Assembly: GCA_026826555.1 (NCBI GenBank) | Contig: JAKSZT010054307.1 | Location: 504,259 to 568,258 of the forward strand | Origin: Tolypeutes matacus | Lineage: Eukaryota > Chordata > Mammalia > Cingulata > Chlamyphoridae | DNA length: 64,000 bases | Direction: 5' to 3' | Shown: positions 12,000-23,706 of the stretch, piece by piece | Layout: each line of letters begins with the position of its first letter | Position numbering within the stretch: the stretch's first letter is position 1 | Notes under the pieces: model-generated | The model's input: the letters and a program-made list of their open reading frames with translations, nothing else | The model's database searches: none | What the model was told of the DNA's origin: nothing | Made by a program: the position numbers and the translations under genes

Positions 12000-12900
12000 A
12001 GAATTCCCTTTAGCATTGCTTGGAGGGCAAATTTAGTGGTGATGAACTCCCTCAGCTTTGGTTTATTGGAGAATGTCTTAATCTTTCCTTCATTTTTGAA
12101 AGAAAATGTCATGGAAAACAAATTCTTCACTGGCAGTTGTTTTCTTTCAGCACTTTAAGTATTTCAACCCACTGCCTTCTTGTATCCATGGTTTCTGATA
12201 AGAAATCAGCATTCAATCTAATTGGGACTACCATATATTGGCATGCTTGATGGTCTCACAGAGGTGTCTTAGGATATTTACTTTTAATATTTCCTTCTTT
12301 CTATCTCCTCCTCAGCCTGACTCTTTTTTTTTTTTTTTTTTTTTTAAGATTTTATTTTTATTTATTCATTTATCCCCCCCTTGCTGCTTGTGCTCGCTGG
12401 GTCAGCTAACCACGCCATGAGGGCGGGCTTGCCTTCACCAGGAGGCCCCGGTAACCGAACCCAGGGCCTCCCATATGGTAAACAGGAGCCCTACTGATTG
12501 AGCCACAGCCGCTTCCCTCAGCCTGACTCTATTCAATGTCTTGTCTTCAATGTCACTGGTTCTTTCTTCAACCAGCTCCAGTCTGCTCTTGAAACCCTCC
12601 TGGGCATTTTTCAATTCAGTTATTATGGTCTTCAACTCCAGTAGTTCTGCCTGGTTCCTTTGTAAAATTTCTATCACTTTACTAAAACTATATTATTCCT
12701 TGTTCCTTACTTTACTGATATACTTTAGTCCTTTCTCTATATTTTCCTTCAACTCCTTGAGCATTTCTAACATCATTTTTAAAAGGCTTTGACGTGTTCA
12801 CATTCTCTCTTCTTTGTTGGTGTTTTATGGAATTTCATCCTCTTCCTTTGATGGGTCATCATTTCCTGTTTCTTTGTTTTCTACTCTTTTGCTGCACACT
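12000..12900 (-). pseudogene. LINE-1 ORF1 remnant with coiled coil
   Basis: Minus-strand frame 12435-12677 gives a heptad-rich stretch ('LELKTIITELKNAQEGFKSR', then 'LELVEERTSDIED'), the coiled coil typical of the L1 ORF1 RNA-binding protein. The part nearer ORF2 (12000-12250) matches the block also seen in plus orientation at 30610-30780 and 32690-32910. The frame is cut by the SINE at 12325-12515 and by several stops. Confidence 0.75.
12325..12515 (-). mobile_element. tRNA-derived SINE nested in LINE-1 ORF1, antisense
   Basis: Poly(T) first, then 'ctcgctgggtcagctaacca', 'gtaaccgaacccagggcctc' (box B complement) and 'gagccacagccgcttcc' (head complement). Flanked by a perfect 15-bp duplication, CCTCAGCCTGACTCT, at 12310-12324 and 12516-12530. 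It inserted after the L1 did. It is longer than the 100-bp monomers and has an extra C-rich block between tail and box B, so it may be a different subfamily. Confidence 0.93.
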
Positions 12901-13526
12901 GTACATTTTAATATTTTAAAATATTAACTCGAGGATTTATTCCCTGAGACATCTGTTTCTTGGTTTTGTAACCAGCTGGTGATTAGACAGAGATTTTCCT
13001 GAGCTTCAGCCCTCCTATCAAGAAGGTCTGCCCAAGGCAAATGAAGTGTGCAGGGTTTTCTCTATCTTTCTGGGTTTCTGTCTTGTCCTGGGCTTTTGGT
13101 TGTTAGTTGTTTTGGAGTTCCCCTGTCTTTACAAGAGTTTGGTTGTCTCCTCTGTTTCCAGGAAACAGTCTTCTCTCTTCCAGGTGTATGAAGCCACAAG
13201 ACCTTTTTTTTCCAGACTGTCCACCTCTATAGTTTTTTGCCATACTTTTGGTGTCTCAAGCTGTTTTTGCCTGGAGGGAAAATTCTGGGAGGAGGGCACA
13301 ATGGAGAGTATTTTCCCAGGCCAGTCTTTCCCAGCCAAACATGCAGGGACTCGTGAAAGGGGTGCAGACTGGTTACAAAGTGCTCTGGGAAGGGGATCAG
13401 GAAGGGGTCCCAGAGCTTCTCTGATGGTTCCCCAAAGCTGAGCTTTCCTAGCTTACCCAGTGAATGTAGTCTTTCAGCTAACTCCTCCACAACCCTGAGG
13501 AAATGCAGCATCTTTAAGTCTCCACC

Positions 13527-13605
13527 GTCACTGCCCCTGTCCAGGGTGGGTTGAAGCAATGTCTATCACTGCCCTTGTCTGTAGTGGGTTGAAACAATAG
13601 CTGCC
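13527..13605 (-). repeat. Two ~38-bp tandem units in LINE-1 5' UTR
   Basis: 'cactgcccctgtccagggtg' at 13529 and 'cactgcccttgtctgtagtg' at 13567 start two similar units, each followed by 'ggttgaa[g/a]caat', with a 38-bp period. They lie in the 5' UTR of the minus-strand L1. Confidence 0.7.
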
Positions 13606-14024
13606 CTCAGCACCAGGCCCTCAGGGATCTCAATCTGCTAAGCAAAAACCGTGATCAGTGATCAGCCATGCCCACCCCTGTTCTTGGGGAAGAGGACCTT
13701 TATGCTCCTTTTTGTCATAAACACCTAGCCTGGGACTTGGCACCACAGTGGCCTGCCATGAGAGTGGGGGATGGGCACTAGTAGCTGCCTCACAAAGAGA
13801 ATAATTTACTATTATTTGCCATAATTTATCAGCCTTTTACTTCTGCTCTTCTCTGGATACTATACAATGTTCTTCTGGCTTCTGAAGTTTCAAAATAGTT
13901 GTTTCAGACAGTTCCTGCCTGTTTAATAGTTGTTTGAGTGGAAGGACTGAGTCCTGGAGCTCTCTACTTTGCCATCCTCCCACAATCCTCTGTTGGCACA
14001 TCATTTTTACATCACAAAACATCA

Positions 14025-14185
14025 AAGAGAAAAGATCCTATAAACTTCCAGAGGAAAAAATACATCACATCCAAGGATTAATAACAAGAATGGCACTGGC
14101 CTTCTTGACAGCAGCCCTGGAAACTAGAGGAGAGTGGTACAGTTCCTTTAAAATTTGAAGGAAAAGAATTTTCTACAGCCACCTG
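14025..14185 (+). repeat. Old LINE-1/HAL1 fragment
   Basis: The order 'aacttccagaggaaaaaata', 'catcacatccaaggattaat', 'gcagccctggaaactagag' and 'gaaggaaaagaattttctac' follows a conserved L1M/HAL1 segment in sense orientation. Confidence 0.6.
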
Positions 14186-15285
14186 GTAATTGATTTCTGG
14201 TAAGTGTAAGGAATGAACAAAATTTTTCAAGTAATCCCCAGAACACTGGTCACGAGAAGTCCCTGAACTTTGACTTGCCTAGGAAGCAACTTGTCCAGCT
14301 CCATCCTTGAAGCAGAAGGGTGGAGAATTCCAAGAGGATGAAAAACTCAAGGAGGGATATTTTAAAAGGAAATGGTGTGTGTGTGTGTATGGGTATGTTG
14401 CAAAGTGGTAGGTGATTACTAATAAAGTGTATGAATTTATTTTGAGAGAGATTTTGTAATTCTGGAAGTTTACAAAGAATTAGTGATAAGCACATAAAAA
14501 ATCAAACAAACCATTAAAGAATTGTCATTGACTTCAGAAAAAAAGTAATGCAGAAGGATGGAAATGTAATCAAAATATACTACATAGCTTAACTGTGAGT
14601 TATATTTACATAGTTATAATAATATAAAACATCAAACATTGACTTAACCAAAAATTGTGAAATGACTGTATTGGGAGAAGGAGAGAAGGAAATCACCTGT
14701 GTTTGTAAGATTTGGGGCAGCAGTATTTAAAAAGTAAACTTTCATCTTCTATTTCTGAAAACCAATAGAAAATGGAGTGGCTTAAATTGAAAAAACTAAG
14801 AATATAAGCATATTATTAGAAAAGGCTAAAAGTGGTTGCTTCTGACAAGTGAGATTTGGAAACAGAGTGGCATGGGGCAGGGGGCTACTCTTTTTATTGT
14901 CATATTTGTAATACTATTTGAATTTTAATCTCTATATTAATTTGATGGCACTAAAGGTTAAATGTGAAACATAAGGGACTCTCCTAGATGCTAACTAAAG
15001 TATTTTCCTACACGTCCATCCTAAGGAGCTATATTCTTTCCTATTAATTCCAAAAGTGATTGACCACAAAATATAATAGTATTTCCAAAGTTGAATTAAT
15101 TACTTCCAGCAAAGAGAACTTGGGGATAATTTATTAGGGAGAAAAAAGGGCTGGACTTGTAACAAAGTATCAGATTTTAACAAGTGGGAACACAAAAAGT
15201 GGAATTCCAGGCAAAGGGAATGAAATAGTCAATACTTCCTGGATATGGGAAAAACCTAGGCATTCTCTAGGACTCTTGGTTGTCC
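14186..15285. other. No recognised gene; short (GT)n at 14374-14388
   Basis: Unique AT-rich sequence apart from the microsatellite. No frame above about 80 codons and no repeat that I can name. Confidence 0.5.
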
Positions 15286-15289
15286 CTAG

Positions 15290-15485
15290 CACAGACAACT
15301 AACCTTTATCACTCTGCTACAAGGCGCTAGATCCTTTCCACCAATTCTTACCTAAGGCCACAACAACCCTCCATGGCAAACATCAGAACACCATCTCATG
15401 AGGAAGGGAACTAAGATTTAGAGAGGTTGTCACTTGCTCAGAGATACCCAAATAGTAAGTGGTGGGCACTTCGCTGCCCCACCCA
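15290..15485 (-). repeat. MIR, antisense, degraded
   Basis: 'aacctttatcactctgctac' leads to 'cttacctaaggccacaacaa', 'agatttagagaggttgtcac', 'ttgctcagagatacccaaat' and 'agtaagtggtgggcac', the MIR order in reverse orientation. Confidence 0.6.
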
Positions 15486-15489
15486 CCTG

Positions 15490-17890
15490 TAGTTCTCTCT
15501 TACCACATCCTTTCTGGCACAAACCCACAGTAAAGCTTTCTACCAGAGAGAAAGCAACATTTTTAAAAAGGTTTTGTTCAAGATTCTTAGTTGTAGACAA
15601 CAATCTACTCTGGCTATTTGAAGGAGAAAAGAGCGTTATCAAAGAATTTTTTTTTGTTTTTAAAGAATATTAACCCCTCAGAGATATCATTGGGAAGGTG
15701 GAAAGAACAGAGTCAAGTCTAAGCTCACAAAAAAATTAAAAACAAAACGTCACACTTCCCCCCTCCCCTCTCACACACAAACAAACCAAGCAGCAGAACT
15801 TTTCTCAATGAATAAATTCACTACTTCTGCAATCAACACAAGATGTCAGGACCTGATTTCACTGCAGTTGCTAAATGTTATTTCAGTTTCAGGAATTCTA
15901 CCTTGCTCAGTTCCCTAAAACCTGGACACTCCTGAAGCCAGCTATATCAGCAAAATGGAAGCTCTATGCAAAGACGGGTCCTCAAGGTAATATCTTTCAC
16001 TTGGAAGATCACTTAGAAGCAAGGACTGGGGAAGCCTGGGCCAAATGTATCCATCTCGGCTGCAAGAGAAACTGAGCATTTGAATTCTGGCTTCTGAGTT
16101 GAGGAGGTAGGAATTGTTACATGTGAATTTTCCGACATAGAAAGCATATTTAAAAGATGCCACCGGGCAGCCACAAATATGAAATGGGTCCATTATAAAC
16201 CTATTCAAAAGAAATAAGGAGTCAAGGAACACTCCCAGCTGTTTGGCTCAAGGAAGGAGGTAAATGGTGGTATCCTACAAAGAAAGGGAGGGCTGGGGGA
16301 AGAGTAGGTCAGTGCAGGTGATAAGGAGAATGTGAGGTTAGTGTTAGAAGTGTTGGGTTTGAGGTGCCTGTGAGATATGTAAACGGAGGTATTTAATTGA
16401 ATATTTGAGTCTGGGAGCATAGATGAAAGATCAGAATTCTAGAAAATGCCTGGATGGCATCAGAATATAGATGCATTTGGGTCTGTAGGAGAGGAACAGA
16501 TTGTCCACGGAGAGAACACTGAGTGAGAAGAGAAGGTCCATGGAGCCAGGGGGAGATCAGACCAGAGTAGCTGGGTAGAAGAGGAAGAGTCAGCCCTTTA
16601 TTGTTAATGGAACCACAACCTAAGTTCCAAACCTCATGGTCTTCTCCAATCCTCCCTCTTCCTTGACCCCTGCATCTATTCAGTGTCATCATATTGATAA
16701 TATTGGTGACAAGCTAAATCAGGGGTGATGGTGGTCAAGTGAGGTTGTGATAAATTAGAAATTATCAATATACCTGAAACTAAGTGAGCCTTTAAATATT
16801 AATATGAAGCTTGGCTGAAGGAACTGTCCTTGTGTTAAACTGCATCAGTGTGCCTGAAAATAAGAACAAGAGGGATCAAAATCATGTTTTTTAGTATTTA
16901 CAGCTCAACATTTATATTAATCATTTACTAATGAATTTTTAATGATAATAATCCATCATACCATTTGTGTATTATAAAAAGCAACCCTAGGCTTTTCCTT
17001 CCTCTGGTGAGTATATTTTTGAATTTACTAGTGACAAGTAGCATAGCTGGGTGAGCTTTTCTGCAGTGCCAAAGTGGTCCTCTGATCTCTAGGGTTTTCT
17101 GCATAATTAGAAATTTTACACTTTACTCTTGTGTCTTTTCTATTTCCCATTTACCAAAGTGGATGAGAGAAAATTACAAAATGGTGAAAAGAGTTAATGC
17201 AGCTGGTGATAAGTTGGGAAGATGGTCTTAAGTAGGACACTAGGTAGGTAGGAAGAGAGGGGAGAAAGAATAGAAAAGACATAGGATTATTTTGACATTA
17301 TCAGACTTAGTTGAGGTTTGGGGTAATTGAATTGGCTCTGACAAATAGGATGATTGTTGTGAGTACAAGACATCACAGTTGTGTCTCTGATACCTGGTTT
17401 CTACAAATTCTTGAACATGTGCCCAAGGTGTTTTTCCAGTAAAGGAACATGCCTTGAAACTATCAGATGAAGGTGTGCCAGGAACTAGCAACCTCATGAG
17501 TCAGGTGGGCCTGACATTCATTGGCTCATAATGTCAAGGACATGACCTGAAGCTTCAGCCTGGTTTTCTAAATACCAAAAAATATGCATCTTTGGAGAGC
17601 TGATGTTCCTCCACTCAGCCCCAACTTCAATAAAACTGTAATGTCCAAATTTTAGTTGCAGCTTCTTCTCCCTATGTACTGATGGCCCAGAAAAGCTGTT
17701 TGGATGTTTATCTCCATTCTCACACTTGACTTTGGATCACTGGCCAACCCACTACATCTATATTCCAGCTTTGTCCTTTTTTTCCCAAAGAAAACACAAC
17801 ATCCTTCTGAAGCAGGCTAGTAAAGTAGGGAATCAATAGATGGATCTGGAACCTGGCAAAAAGTCCATGTGGATATCCATACCCCTAAGA
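15490..17890. other. No recognised gene or repeat
   Basis: About 2.4 kb without a nameable repeat. Frames of 66-99 codons occur at 15875-16075 plus and 15942-16692 minus. They have no recognisable domain and overlap on opposite strands, which argues against coding. Confidence 0.5.
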
Positions 17891-17905
17891 TGGTTGCTGA
17901 AAGAC

Positions 17906-18366
17906 TGTCACAGGATTCTCCCATTCAGAATGAGATTTCCTCTGGAAGGCAGGAGAAGCCCCATATATTCTCCAGGGGTCTTATCATTGTGCCCCCTGGG
18001 GGATTGATGGGTGGGGTAAAAAATCAAAACAGCAAACAGCTGGAACTCCTCCCATGCCATTAGCAAAGGGGCAGAATAATTAATGGTTTAAAAAGCAAAC
18101 GCAAAGACCTTTTGCTCTCTTGCCTTTTGACCCGTTCTTGCCTTCTGTGCCCTGCTCTCGCCATGTCCCGCCCCCCCCCCCCACTCCCGCATGGATTAAC
18201 ATGCAAGTAAAACCTGGGCATTTATAATCTATAACGGAAAATTGTAGTCTGTAAATTGGTCCTCTTTATCACTCTTCAGCCCCTTCCTTTCTACCTGGGA
18301 CCTATGATCTGTTATTTTCTCCCATTTCTCTTCCCTCCCTCCCTTAAAAAATTGTCAGCCTAATCA
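17906..18366 (+). mobile_element. Probable solo LTR (family unknown)
   Basis: I infer an LTR because its downstream half matches a poly(A)-tailed retrocopy at 35016-35323, and because the parts are in LTR order. There is a U3-like segment from 'tgtcacagg' (17906), a TATA-like 'tttaaaaag' (about 18087-18095), an R-like region with 'gcaagtaaaacctgggcatt', and a degraded polyadenylation signal ('cttaaaaaatt' near 18343, where the retrocopy has AATAAA). The possible end is 'taatca' at 18366. A poly(C) run at about 18170-18181 is local noise. I found no target duplication, so ends are tentative. No internal retroviral genes are adjacent. Confidence 0.55.
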
Positions 18367-18514
18367 ATATGGTGTGCTTTTGAAATTCATTTCTTGCAGT
18401 TTAGCCAAGGACCTAGATGAAATCTGGCTACACTTCTTTAAAAAGTCTTGTGAAGATTGAGACGGGCAGGGTTTGCATAGCAGATTCTGGCCTAAGTGGC
18501 CTGAGCCACCTCTG

Positions 18515-18712
18515 AGGTGCTTACAAGCACTATTTCAATTTAATGTTCCTAACAATTTTGCAAAGTAAGTTCTATTATTATTCCCTATTTATATAGGAGG
18601 AAATAGAAGCTTAGATGTTATGTGAATAGACCAAGATCATACAACTAATGACCAGCAGAAAAGAGAGTTTGAATTTCAGCAGCTTGGTGGCAGAGCACAC
18701 ACTCTTAAAAAT
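18515..18712 (-). repeat. MIR, antisense
   Basis: 'aagttctattattattccct', 'gaggaaatagaagcttagat' and 'ccaagatcatacaactaatg' follow the MIR core in reverse orientation, ending with 'gcagagcacac'. Confidence 0.75.
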
Positions 18713-19205
18713 GACACAACACTGCCCCCTCGTGACAAAATGAAGTTCACCTCTACAACTAGCAGGATAAAAATGAATGTGCATCAGTAAACAGAGGCAC
18801 AGGAGGCAGATACGAGCCTTGCTTAGAGAAGTCCCTATTTGAATTGTTTGCCCAACCCCACAATAACTAGGCTTCCCCGTTAAATCTCTCTACCTAGCTC
18901 TTCCGTAAGAAGTTCTTTTCCTAGCTTCTTTCTTTTACTTCATGAAGGCTGAATTTCTCCTATGGTTCCTGAAAGAAAGACAAAACAAAACACAAGACCA
19001 TGCAGCTTAGTTCTTCAAATTCTGTACCAGCCCAAACAATAATGGCCACTCGGGGACTTTTCCCCTGAGCCCAGAATCACAACACTATGTATATATTGTT
19101 TCCCACTCTGAATTTATTCTTCTAGGTTTTCTATATCTCACTGTTCTTTCATCTCTGCCCTACCTATTGGCTTTTAGTCTGATAAGCATTCACCCTGACT
19201 CACTG
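18713..19205. other. No recognised gene or repeat
   Basis: Nothing I can name. 'cactgccccctcgtgac' near 18720 is a CTCF-like 'CCCTC' context but is too short to call. Confidence 0.45.
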
Positions 19206-19209
19206 GACT

Positions 19210-19592
19210 GGAGGTTGAAGGGCACCACTCAGTCTCCCTGACCCCCACAGTCGAAGCACTCAATCCCCCAGCTGCAGGGAGTGCTGGCCGCTGACAGAGG
19301 AGCTCATCTCCTAGACTCCCCTTATGCTGAAGGGTGCTGCCTCACCCACCGTCACACCCCTCCGTGGAGGCAGTCCACAGTCCACAGATGGGGAGGCGCG
19401 AAGGCCCACCCTTCTTGCACCCATTAGTCCAGTACCCAGCTTTCGAAGCTCCCGTTACAACTGCATTGCAATTCCATTTCTCCCTCTGCCCAGCCCTGCT
19501 TCCCTCAGCTCCTTTAGAGGTGTTGCTCCCGAGAACAGCTCCTAACAAACCTCCCAGAGAGTCTGTTTTCTTGGGGAACTGACCTAGGAGAA
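19210..19592 (+). repeat. Old LTR-like repeat, 3' half
   Basis: The order 'cacccttcttgcacccatta', 'tccagtacccagctttcgaa', 'attccatttctccctctgcc' and 'agagtctgttttcttgggga' matches a common ancient mammalian interspersed repeat that resembles an LTR end. I cannot give its name. It explains the GC-rich frames of 73-85 codons here. Confidence 0.5.
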
Positions 19593-19619
19593 TACACATC
19601 TCTTAACTTCCGCCATATT

Positions 19620-21060
19620 TACAAATACCGTCACTTAAAAAATAAAGTGCAGGAATGCAAAGTAGAGATATGTACCAGAAAATTACATGAATGCAAAGTA
19701 CAGAACATGTGGAAGGGAAACTAATATATGAATCAGGAGTCCATGAATCAGCCCTCCTCATACTGGTAGAAGTGTGTGATAATTACACATTTTATCATTG
19801 TCATCATATCACATAAATACTTGGCCCTTCAGTTGTTTTCATCTCTAAATAAAGGGATTTAATTAGATGAGTTCTATGACCACTACAGACAGCCCAAAAC
19901 TTTACCTCAAATCCTCATAGTGGACACTCTTATCGTCTTTCCTACAGGGTTGTTTGAAGGTTTTGTTTGTTTTTTCCTCAAGCTGGTCACTCAGGCTTCT
20001 GATACAGTGATTGGAGACACAGCTCCTTCAGTTTTGCCCGCGTCGAATGCGTGCACAGCATGGTTCAACTGTAGGAAACCACTGGGACAATAACATTCTG
20101 ATTCCTCTTTAAGGAAAAATATCTTTTAAGTTGATGCTAAAAACTTCTACTAGGAAAAACTCTCTTAAACCACATTAGCATTAAATGTTTTAGTCTCAAA
20201 GATTCCAACTCAAATTGCTTCACTGCTTTTCAGCACCATCACACCTCGTGGGATCCCTGAGGACCTTCCTGCCCTTTTGGTCTCTTCTTAGAATGGAAAT
20301 ATCAGAATAAAGATGTGGACCATGATGGGGAAGACGAATCATTGTTAAATGAGAATTTTCAGTCTCAGTTAAACCTCCAGAAAGTGGCTTGTGTAGTCCT
20401 AAGAAAATGTTAATTAAGTTATTTTATCTTTATTATTATTAATTTCCATTATAATTAATTATTACAGATGGAAAGAGAATGGTGAGATAAAGGTTAAAGT
20501 TCCTATATTCAGCTGTTCTTTGTCTCACCCGTGTGGAGGACAGAAAAACTTACATTCAGTCAGATTAATACTCTGTGTGGCTTCATACCCACTCAAAAAA
20601 AGCTGGTAGAAGAGTCAGTCAACAATAACACAGTTGTCAAGAAGTGCCTTGATGGGCTCAGACTTTCTGCCCTTTTGCTTCTTGCCCTTTGTTGAAGGGT
20701 AGGAGGAACTCCCAGGACTACTGAACATTCACAAGTTACAGGACTATCCTATAAGCCTGGGAGGGGACAGTGTGTTACTAATGACAATGAATACAATTAT
20801 GTACTTAAAGAGTGTAATAATTATGTGAATCCTCATTAGCTCAGTATTCAGAGCAAATGTAGGATAGCAGACTCAAAACAAGCAGCTCAAGTTCTGCTCC
20901 TCTTAGTGTCCTTTAATTGAAGAGTAATTCAGGAGGTGCAATGGAGGTGCTAACAAATGGCCCGAATGTGTATAGATACATGTATGCATATATATATATA
21001 TATATACAGTCATCAAAATCCCAATAATTCAAAAGCAAAAGAGGTGGCTCTGTCCCTCTT
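19620..21060. other. No recognised gene; AT-rich patches
   Basis: Unique sequence with an AT-rich, partly palindromic stretch at 20405-20465 (ttaatta repeats) and an (AT)n tract at about 20990-21005. Confidence 0.5.
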
Positions 21061-21095
21061 CTTTCAAAAGGTCCTCTTTAGGAGGCAGACCTTTT

Positions 21096-21117
21096 TCTTT
21101 TTTTTTTTATTTTTATT
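21096..21117 (-). mobile_element. Tail-only retrotransposon insertion
   Basis: A 22-bp, almost pure T tract lies between two perfect 19-bp copies of TTTAGGAGGCAGACCTTTT at 21077-21095 and 21118-21136. The right copy ends in TTTT followed by AAA, the classic L1 endonuclease TTTT/AA nick for an antisense insertion. I infer an insertion in which only the poly(A) tail was copied. Confidence 0.75.
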
Positions 21118-21364
21118 TTTAGGAGGCAGACCTTTTAAATGACGTAACCCATTTTAAAAAGTTCTGGAGTGAAGGGGGTTTTCAGAAACATAGAACAGAA
21201 ACTGAATGATGTCCCCTGGAGTCATGCAAGGTAGCAGGGCTGGAGAAAGCAAACAGGCTGATTTGTTCAAGGACATGAACACTAAAAAAAATAACCCTAT
21301 TTGTAGTGTTCAAATTATGGAAGGAAAGGAGTAAACCTGGATCAGTGATTTTATAGTTAAAGAT

Positions 21365-21490
21365 TCTTGAAAAAACATTACAAATAATTATAACCTAGCA
21401 ATTCTACTTCTTGGTATTTACCTTAGGAAATAAAGCTATGGACTCAGATTTTAAATGGCTATTCAGCTAACACAACTTTTTACTGTAAAA
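21365..21490 (+). repeat. Old LINE-1 fragment
   Basis: 'cctagcaattctacttcttg' followed by 'gtatttaccttaggaaataa' matches the L1 ORF2 3' segment in sense orientation; strongly diverged. Confidence 0.5.
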
Positions 21491-21904
21491 TATGAAAATA
21501 TCTGATCATGCAAAACTGAGAGACTAGCCACCAAAATGGTATTGAAGAAGGATATGAGACAGGAAATAGTTTAGGATGTTGCATTATCTGAAAACAGTAA
21601 GCTACTAAATAATATGTTTCTTAACTGTCATAAATATATATACAGTAGGAGTTTGTGATAGAAGCTAACAGTTTTAGTGCTAATTACGCATAAATTAAGC
21701 CCCACAAAACATATTGGAGACTGGCTTCTGTTCTCTGCTTAGCCCCACATTGTCAGACTGGGGCAGGCTAAGACTCTCATCTTCTAGGAAGGGGAGAATA
21801 TTTTGAAGAGTGAGGATGGATAGGGAAACACAGACCCACCTCAGGAAGCTGAGAGGGAGCGAATAAATCCTTATGTCCCCAGTATTCGCCCGTCCCAACT
21901 ACAA

Positions 21905-22045
21905 CTCTAGGGATGGGAGCAATTTTTATTCCCATTTTCAGATTGAGACACAGAGAGGATTACTTGCCCAAGATATAAGTAGAGAAGTCAAAATTTGATC
22001 CCAGGTAATTTGTCTCTCGAGCTTGAAATCTTAACCATATACAAA
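21905..22045 (-). repeat. MIR, antisense
   Basis: 'ttattcccattttcagattg', 'agacacagagaggattactt', 'gcccaagatataagtagaga' and 'aaatttgatcccagg' give the MIR reverse core. Confidence 0.75.
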
Positions 22046-22094
22046 TCTACTCTAGCATAAATAAAATAATGAAGGACATTAACACACACACCAC

Positions 22095-22400
22095 ACTTAC
22101 CTTATGTTAAAACACAACTGGCAAATAAACATATGAAAAACCTTTATCAGTGATCAATTAGGAAAATAATTTAAACCACAGTGAGATGCCATTTAACAAC
22201 CACTAGAGAAGCAAATATTAATACATGACAAATATTGGTGAAAATGTGGATAACTGGGAAATATTATTCACTGCTGATAGAAGTATAAAGAAGTACAGAC
22301 AGCTTGGAACATAATTTGGCATAATCTATTAATTTTGAAGATTCACATATCCCATATCACAGAAGTCCTAGTCCTAGAGAAACTTTCTAGCATCTCTGTT
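22095..22400 (+). repeat. Old LINE-1 ORF2 3' fragment
   Basis: 'aaccacagtgagatgccatt', 'aatattggtgaaaatgtgga' and 'ttcactgctgatagaagtat' are the sense 3' portion of ORF2, with several stops. Confidence 0.65.
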
Positions 22401-22427
22401 TGAGAAAGGGAGGAGGGGGAAGTAACT

Positions 22428-22480
22428 GTATTAGAATTCTCCAGAGAAACAGCACCTATAGGAGACATATATATCAGTAT
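22428..22480 (-). repeat. LTR-like end, antisense fragment
   Basis: 'tattagaattctccagagaa' and 'acagcacctataggaga' share the motif seen at 6335. Too short to name. Confidence 0.35.
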
Positions 22481-23100
22481 TTTGATCTTTTAGCTTTGTT
22501 TAATTTATTTCCAGCCAGTTATTCCTGTTCTAGATAGCTTATGTAGCAAAAAAAAGGTAAAAACAACCCGGGTATACAAATAAAAAAAGTATATATTCTT
22601 TCATTTAGATCATTTGTTTTTGTTTTGGTTGTTATTAATAAAGCAGTATAACTTACTACTGAGAAATTAGAAAATGTGGCCAAAGAGAAGTAGGAAAAAA
22701 ATCACGTATAATCCTACTATCCAGAGATAACAATTATTAATTAACACTTTTGTCAAAATCCTTTCAGATCATTTTCATTAATGTCTCTAAGGTAATATAA
22801 AAATGATACTTTTGTTATACATGTTTTATAATCTATCTTAATTTAGTTAAACTAAACCAAAGGGCAAAAAACTTTTGAAACTGCTCCCTCTTTCTTTTCT
22901 TCTGTATATTAAGGGATTTAGAAAATAATTCAATCTTTTCCCCAAGCCATTAAAAGAGTAGAGCTTGAATGGAGAAAAGCTTTTGTTAAGAGTGTCAATT
23001 TTAATCAGTTGGTAGTGGCTGCCTGAGCTCTGTTTTGAGACACTTAGTGAGAATGCATCTGAGCTGTGAATTATCAGTCCACACCCAGGGCTCAGAAGAG
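22481..23100. other. No recognised gene or repeat
   Basis: AT-rich unique sequence; frames are short and repeat-free. Confidence 0.5.
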
Positions 23101-23114
23101 GGAGGCACAGTGAA

Positions 23115-23706
23115 AGCACTCATGCCTTCTAGCTGCCATCACAGCCTACATGGCCTCTTTGTTGTGTGTTAGCTCCCCTCTATTATCTCTATTTCCCTAG
23201 CTAAGTGGTCTAGAACACCCTCTTCTACATTCTGTATCTTCCTTTATTGTAACCACTGGAAGTTGGATAGACCCCAGCAAATCCTGTTCTTAAAGCTGGT
23301 CCACTCCTGTGGGTGAACCTACTGAGTAGGTTACTTCTGTTAAGGGCCTTTTGATTGGATACTTCAATAAGGGGTAACCAGGGGTGGGTCTTAACCATCT
23401 TACTGGGGTTCTTTAGAAATGAGATGAATTCACGGGACAGAGAAAAAGCAGAGGAAGCCAGGAGCTGAAGCAATGAAACCTGGAAGTAAAGGAAGAGACC
23501 AGCAGATGCCACCAAGGGCCTTGTCATACAACAGGGGAGTCTAGGAGTCAGCAGACGGTCCTCGGGGAGAAAGCATCACCTGATGATGCCTTGATATGGA
23601 CATTTTTATGGCCTCAGAACTGTACGCTTGCAAGCAAATAATCCTCACTGTAAAAGCCAATCCATTTCTGGTCTACTGCATTTCAGCAGCCTAGCAAACT
23701 AAAATA
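23115..23706 (+). mobile_element. LTR (ERVL/MaLR-like, possibly xenarthran subfamily)
   Basis: The 3' part reads 'gaagcaatgaaacctggaag', 'gatgccaccaagggccttgt', 'gatgatgccttgatatggac', 'aagccaatccatttctggt' and 'cagcctagcaaactaaaa'. This is the order of an LTR with a polyadenylation-signal-like A-rich stretch (here 'aagcaaataatcc' near 23632) and a short U5. The 5' end is truncated or too diverged to place. No retroviral coding sequence is adjacent. Only the region after about 23380 is well supported. Confidence 0.55.

Larger units (their letters stand above)
7507..14000 (-). mobile_element. Nearly full-length LINE-1, minus strand
   Basis: A non-LTR retrotransposon of about 6.3 kb without its nested SINE. 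From its 3' to 5' end: poly(T) (7508-7520), 3' UTR (to 7780), ORF2 C-terminus and reverse transcriptase, endonuclease (10600-11450), an inter-ORF block (11500-12200), ORF1 coiled coil (12430-12680) and a GC-richer 5' UTR ending near 14000. All reading frames are broken by stops and frameshifts, so it cannot be autonomous. A (GT)n tract sits at 7914-7938 inside the ORF2 end and another at 11556-11577. I could not find a target duplication, so both edges are approximate. A SINE interrupts ORF1 at 12325-12515. Confidence 0.88.

Noticed and set aside
18713..18735. CTCF site ('ctgccccctcgtg')
   Set aside because: A single short match is not enough without conservation or binding data.
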